Assembly (NCBI RefSeq): GCF_000769405.2 | Contig: NZ_CP053439.1 | Span: 2,728,001 to 2,792,000, forward strand | Direction of reading: 5' to 3' | Source: Rhizobium brockwellii | GTDB taxonomy: Bacteria > Pseudomonadota > Alphaproteobacteria > Rhizobiales > Rhizobiaceae | Length of the DNA stretch: 64,000 nt | Shown: positions 62,391-64,000 of the stretch, one piece after another | Position numbering within the stretch: position 1 is the first letter of the stretch | Layout of the letters: the number at the start of each line of letters is the position of its first letter | The notes under the pieces: generated by a model | The model's input: the letters and a program-made list of their open reading frames with translations, nothing else | Told to the model about the DNA's origin: nothing | Database searches by the model: none | Translations under genes and position numbers: made by a program

Positions 62391-63005
62391 TCAATGTAAG
62401 AACAGAAGGCGCGATCCGGCGCCCGCGAAGAAGACGGCGAGACTACCCTCGATCCACCGCCGCGCACGGGCGTAGCCGCGCACCATCGGCGCCGTCGAGA
62501 AAAGCACGGCATAGCCGGCAAATATTGAGATCCCCAAGAGCACGCAGCCGCCGAAAGCCGTGACGGCCATCTCCGGCGAAGCGCCCGGCTTGAGGCCAAG
62601 CGACATGATCGCCACCCAGGCCAGAACCGCCTTCGGATTGCCGAGATGCATCAGAACGCCGCGACGATAGAGCACGCCAAGTTGCGCGGCAGGCCGGACG
62701 ACCTCGCTTGCCGGCATATCCGGGGCTGCTGCCGAGCAGGCCGCCCTCCAGGCGAGCCAGAGAAGGTACAATCCGCCTGCGATCTTGAGAAACAGCAGGG
62801 CATGGGCATAGCGTACCAGCAGTGTGGAGATGCCGGTGACCGCAATCAGCCCCCAGCATGTCGACATCGTTATAACCCCGGCGGCAAGGGCGAGCGCCGG
62901 TCGACGCCCTTGCCGCATCGCCACATTCATGATGGCCATATTGCTTGGTCCGGGACTGCCTGCAGCGATTGCGTAGGCGATGTAGACGACGAGAAGATCC
63001 TGCAT
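62391..63005 (-). CDS. LysE-family exporter
   Basis: 204 residues with about six membrane segments: AYAIAAGSPGPSNMAIMNVAMRQGRRPALALAAGVITMSTCWGL, then GGLYLLWLAWRAA and LMHLGNPKAVLAWVAIMSLG. The ATG at 63005 gives the normal N-terminus. In operon with the DapA-like gene downstream and divergent from a MocR regulator. It probably exports an amino acid or related compound. Substrate unknown. Confidence 0.9.
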   Translation of the reverse strand: MQDLLVVYIAYAIAAGSPGPSNMAIMNVAMRQGRRPALALAAGVITMSTCWGLIAVTGISTLLVRYAHALLFLKIAGGLYLLWLAWRAACSAAAPDMPASEVVRPAAQLGVLYRRGVLMHLGNPKAVLAWVAIMSLGLKPGASPEMAVTAFGGCVLLGISIFAGYAVLFSTAPMVRGYARARRWIEGSLAVFFAGAGSRLLFLH

Positions 63006-63150
63006 TTGCGTTTTATCCAGAAGTTTGCGCTCGCACGACCCACGAAGACAAAGAATGCGCCATCGGGGAACCGCCAATACGCTTCCTTTTCTTCGAAAAT
63101 TGGTTCATCATGAAGCGCCATTTTGAAGAATTTGTATAGACCACTTTGCG

Positions 63151-64000
63151 ATGTCCAAACGGCGCAGCACCATCGAAATACCGTCGCTCAAGGCGATCGA
63201 TCGAACGGTCAACGTCAGCCGCCAGCTTGCCCAGGCCCTGCGGAATGCAATCGCCTGCGGTGAGCTGAGGCCAGGCGAACGGCTTCCTTCGACGCGCAGC
63301 CTTGCGGCTTCGCTGAAGATCGCGCGCGGCACCGTTGTCGAAGTGTTCGATCAGTTGACCGCTGAAGGCTATCTCGAAGCGCGGGTCGGAGCCGGAACCC
63401 GTGTTGCCACCGATCTGATGCACACCACGCCGGCGCCCCCGCTTGCACCGGCTGTGCCATCTACCGCGGATGCCGTCGATCTGCCTTCCCAGGCTGCCCG
63501 GCTGATTGCCGTCGCCCGTGCGCTCACCCCGCACCCGCCCGTTCCCTTCGCCATCGCCGTCCCGGCTTGTGGCATTGCGCCCGACGACAACTGGCGCCGT
63601 CTGGGCAACCGCGTGCGCGCGTCGCGACAGGCCGCACCCTCTGGTTACCACGATCCTATGGGTTTGCTCGAACTCAGGCTTGCCATTGCCGACCACGTCC
63701 GCCGCGCGCGGGCCGTTCATTGCGAGCCGGAACAGGTCATCGTCACGTCAGGCACCCAGCAGGGCCTCTATATGGCGGGCCGGGTCCTTCTCTCGCGTGA
63801 CGATGCGGTATGGGCCGAGGACCCGGCCTATCCCGGCCTGACGGCGGTGCTCGATGATCTCGGTGTCCAGACACACCGCCTGCCGGTCGATGCACAAGGA
63901 ATGAATGTGGAACGCGGCCTCGAGCTATGCCCGCAGGCACGCGCCGCATTCGTCACTCCGTCGCACCAATATCCGATCGGAATGCCGCTCAGCATGGCTC
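63151..64000 (+). CDS. MocR-type GntR regulator with aminotransferase-like domain (partial, 3' end outside window)
   Basis: The open frame runs from the ATG at 63151 to the window end (283 codons seen). The GntR winged helix is SRQLAQALRNAIACGELRPGERLPSTRSLAASLKIARGTVVEVFDQLTAEGYLEARVGAGT (about 23-83). The start of a fold-type I aminotransferase domain follows (GYHDPMGLLELRLAIADHVRRARAVHCEPEQVIVTSGTQQGLYMAGRVLL, then WAEDPAYPG). MocR proteins sense PLP or PLP adducts and control nearby genes. Divergent from the LysE/DapA-like pair, so likely their regulator. The PLP lysine is not reached in the window. Confidence 0.9.
   Translation, partial: MSKRRSTIEIPSLKAIDRTVNVSRQLAQALRNAIACGELRPGERLPSTRSLAASLKIARGTVVEVFDQLTAEGYLEARVGAGTRVATDLMHTTPAPPLAPAVPSTADAVDLPSQAARLIAVARALTPHPPVPFAIAVPACGIAPDDNWRRLGNRVRASRQAAPSGYHDPMGLLELRLAIADHVRRARAVHCEPEQVIVTSGTQQGLYMAGRVLLSRDDAVWAEDPAYPGLTAVLDDLGVQTHRLPVDAQGMNVERGLELCPQARAAFVTPSHQYPIGMPLSMA

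Overview
The window looks like chromosome of a Rhizobium-type alphaproteobacterium (Rhizobiaceae, close to the R. etli / R. leguminosarum group). This rests on GC-rich coding sequence, the character of the recognisable proteins, and several intergenic palindromic repeats of the kind scattered through rhizobial genomes (around 32.8, 47.1 and 53.0 kb). No species-level claim is made, because no database search could be run. I see no insertion sequence, prophage, CRISPR array or plasmid origin. It reads as core chromosome with accessory patches.

Layout. 0.4-6.5 kb: small exported or membrane proteins, including two paralogous four-cysteine secreted proteins, tRNA-Lys(CTT), a PhzF-family isomerase, a NUDIX plus endonuclease/phosphatase operon and a DUF4189 protein. 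6.7-10.4 kb: a complete Fbp-type ABC importer. 10.7-14.6 kb: an exported alpha/beta hydrolase divergent from an OhrR-like MarR regulator, then an aldo/keto reductase and a DUF2278 protein. 14.6-20.4 kb: a class I/II aminotransferase, a branched-chain aminotransferase and ilvC, with two adjacent toxin-antitoxin modules (VapBC, ParDE) and a methyltransferase between them. 20.4-25 kb: a TetR regulator, two small exported proteins and a glycosyltransferase/membrane protein pair. 25-32.7 kb: AraC regulator with a zinc alcohol dehydrogenase, a TetM/OtrA-like ribosomal-protection GTPase, NDH-2, a PH-domain membrane protein, and an Lrp regulator with an Asp/Glu racemase. 33-37.3 kb: three regulators (MarR-GNAT, TetR, HxlR), an MFS exporter and a QorB-like reductase. 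37.5-42.7 kb: a WG-repeat exported protein, pdxJ, a MerR regulator with a LuxR-like tail, and a RecD-like helicase.

42.7-51.3 kb is a dense stress-type cluster. It holds a LysR regulator, an AhpD-like protein, an NmrA-like reductase, a cupin, an MscS channel fused to a cNMP-like domain, Rrf2 and MarR regulators, a second cupin, a VOC protein, an exported Yx(F/W)xxD protein and an ECF sigma/anti-sigma pair. The same 19-bp palindromic architecture lies twice in front of the AhpD-like gene and once in front of rrf2, which suggests a self-contained Rrf2 regulon. 51.3-53 kb is a cobalt-type nitrile hydratase operon. 53.3-56.6 kb holds an SDR-DoxX fusion, a DUF2269 protein, a LysE exporter and an aldo/keto reductase. 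56.7-59.3 kb is ilvIH, preceded by a textbook attenuator with an 18-residue leader peptide rich in Ile, Leu and Val. 59.4-64 kb holds a HerA-like ATPase, a DapA-like lyase, a second LysE exporter and a MocR regulator cut by the window end.

Branched-chain amino-acid synthesis recurs (ilvE-like, ilvC, ilvIH), and two LysE-type exporters lie near ilvIH. The strongest non-gene signals are the ilvIH attenuator, the three matching Rrf2 sites, interlocked palindromes in front of the MarR-GNAT gene, an orphan double-hairpin/U-run transcript near 0.8-0.9 kb, and a 21-bp tandem repeat that starts at the ilvH stop codon.
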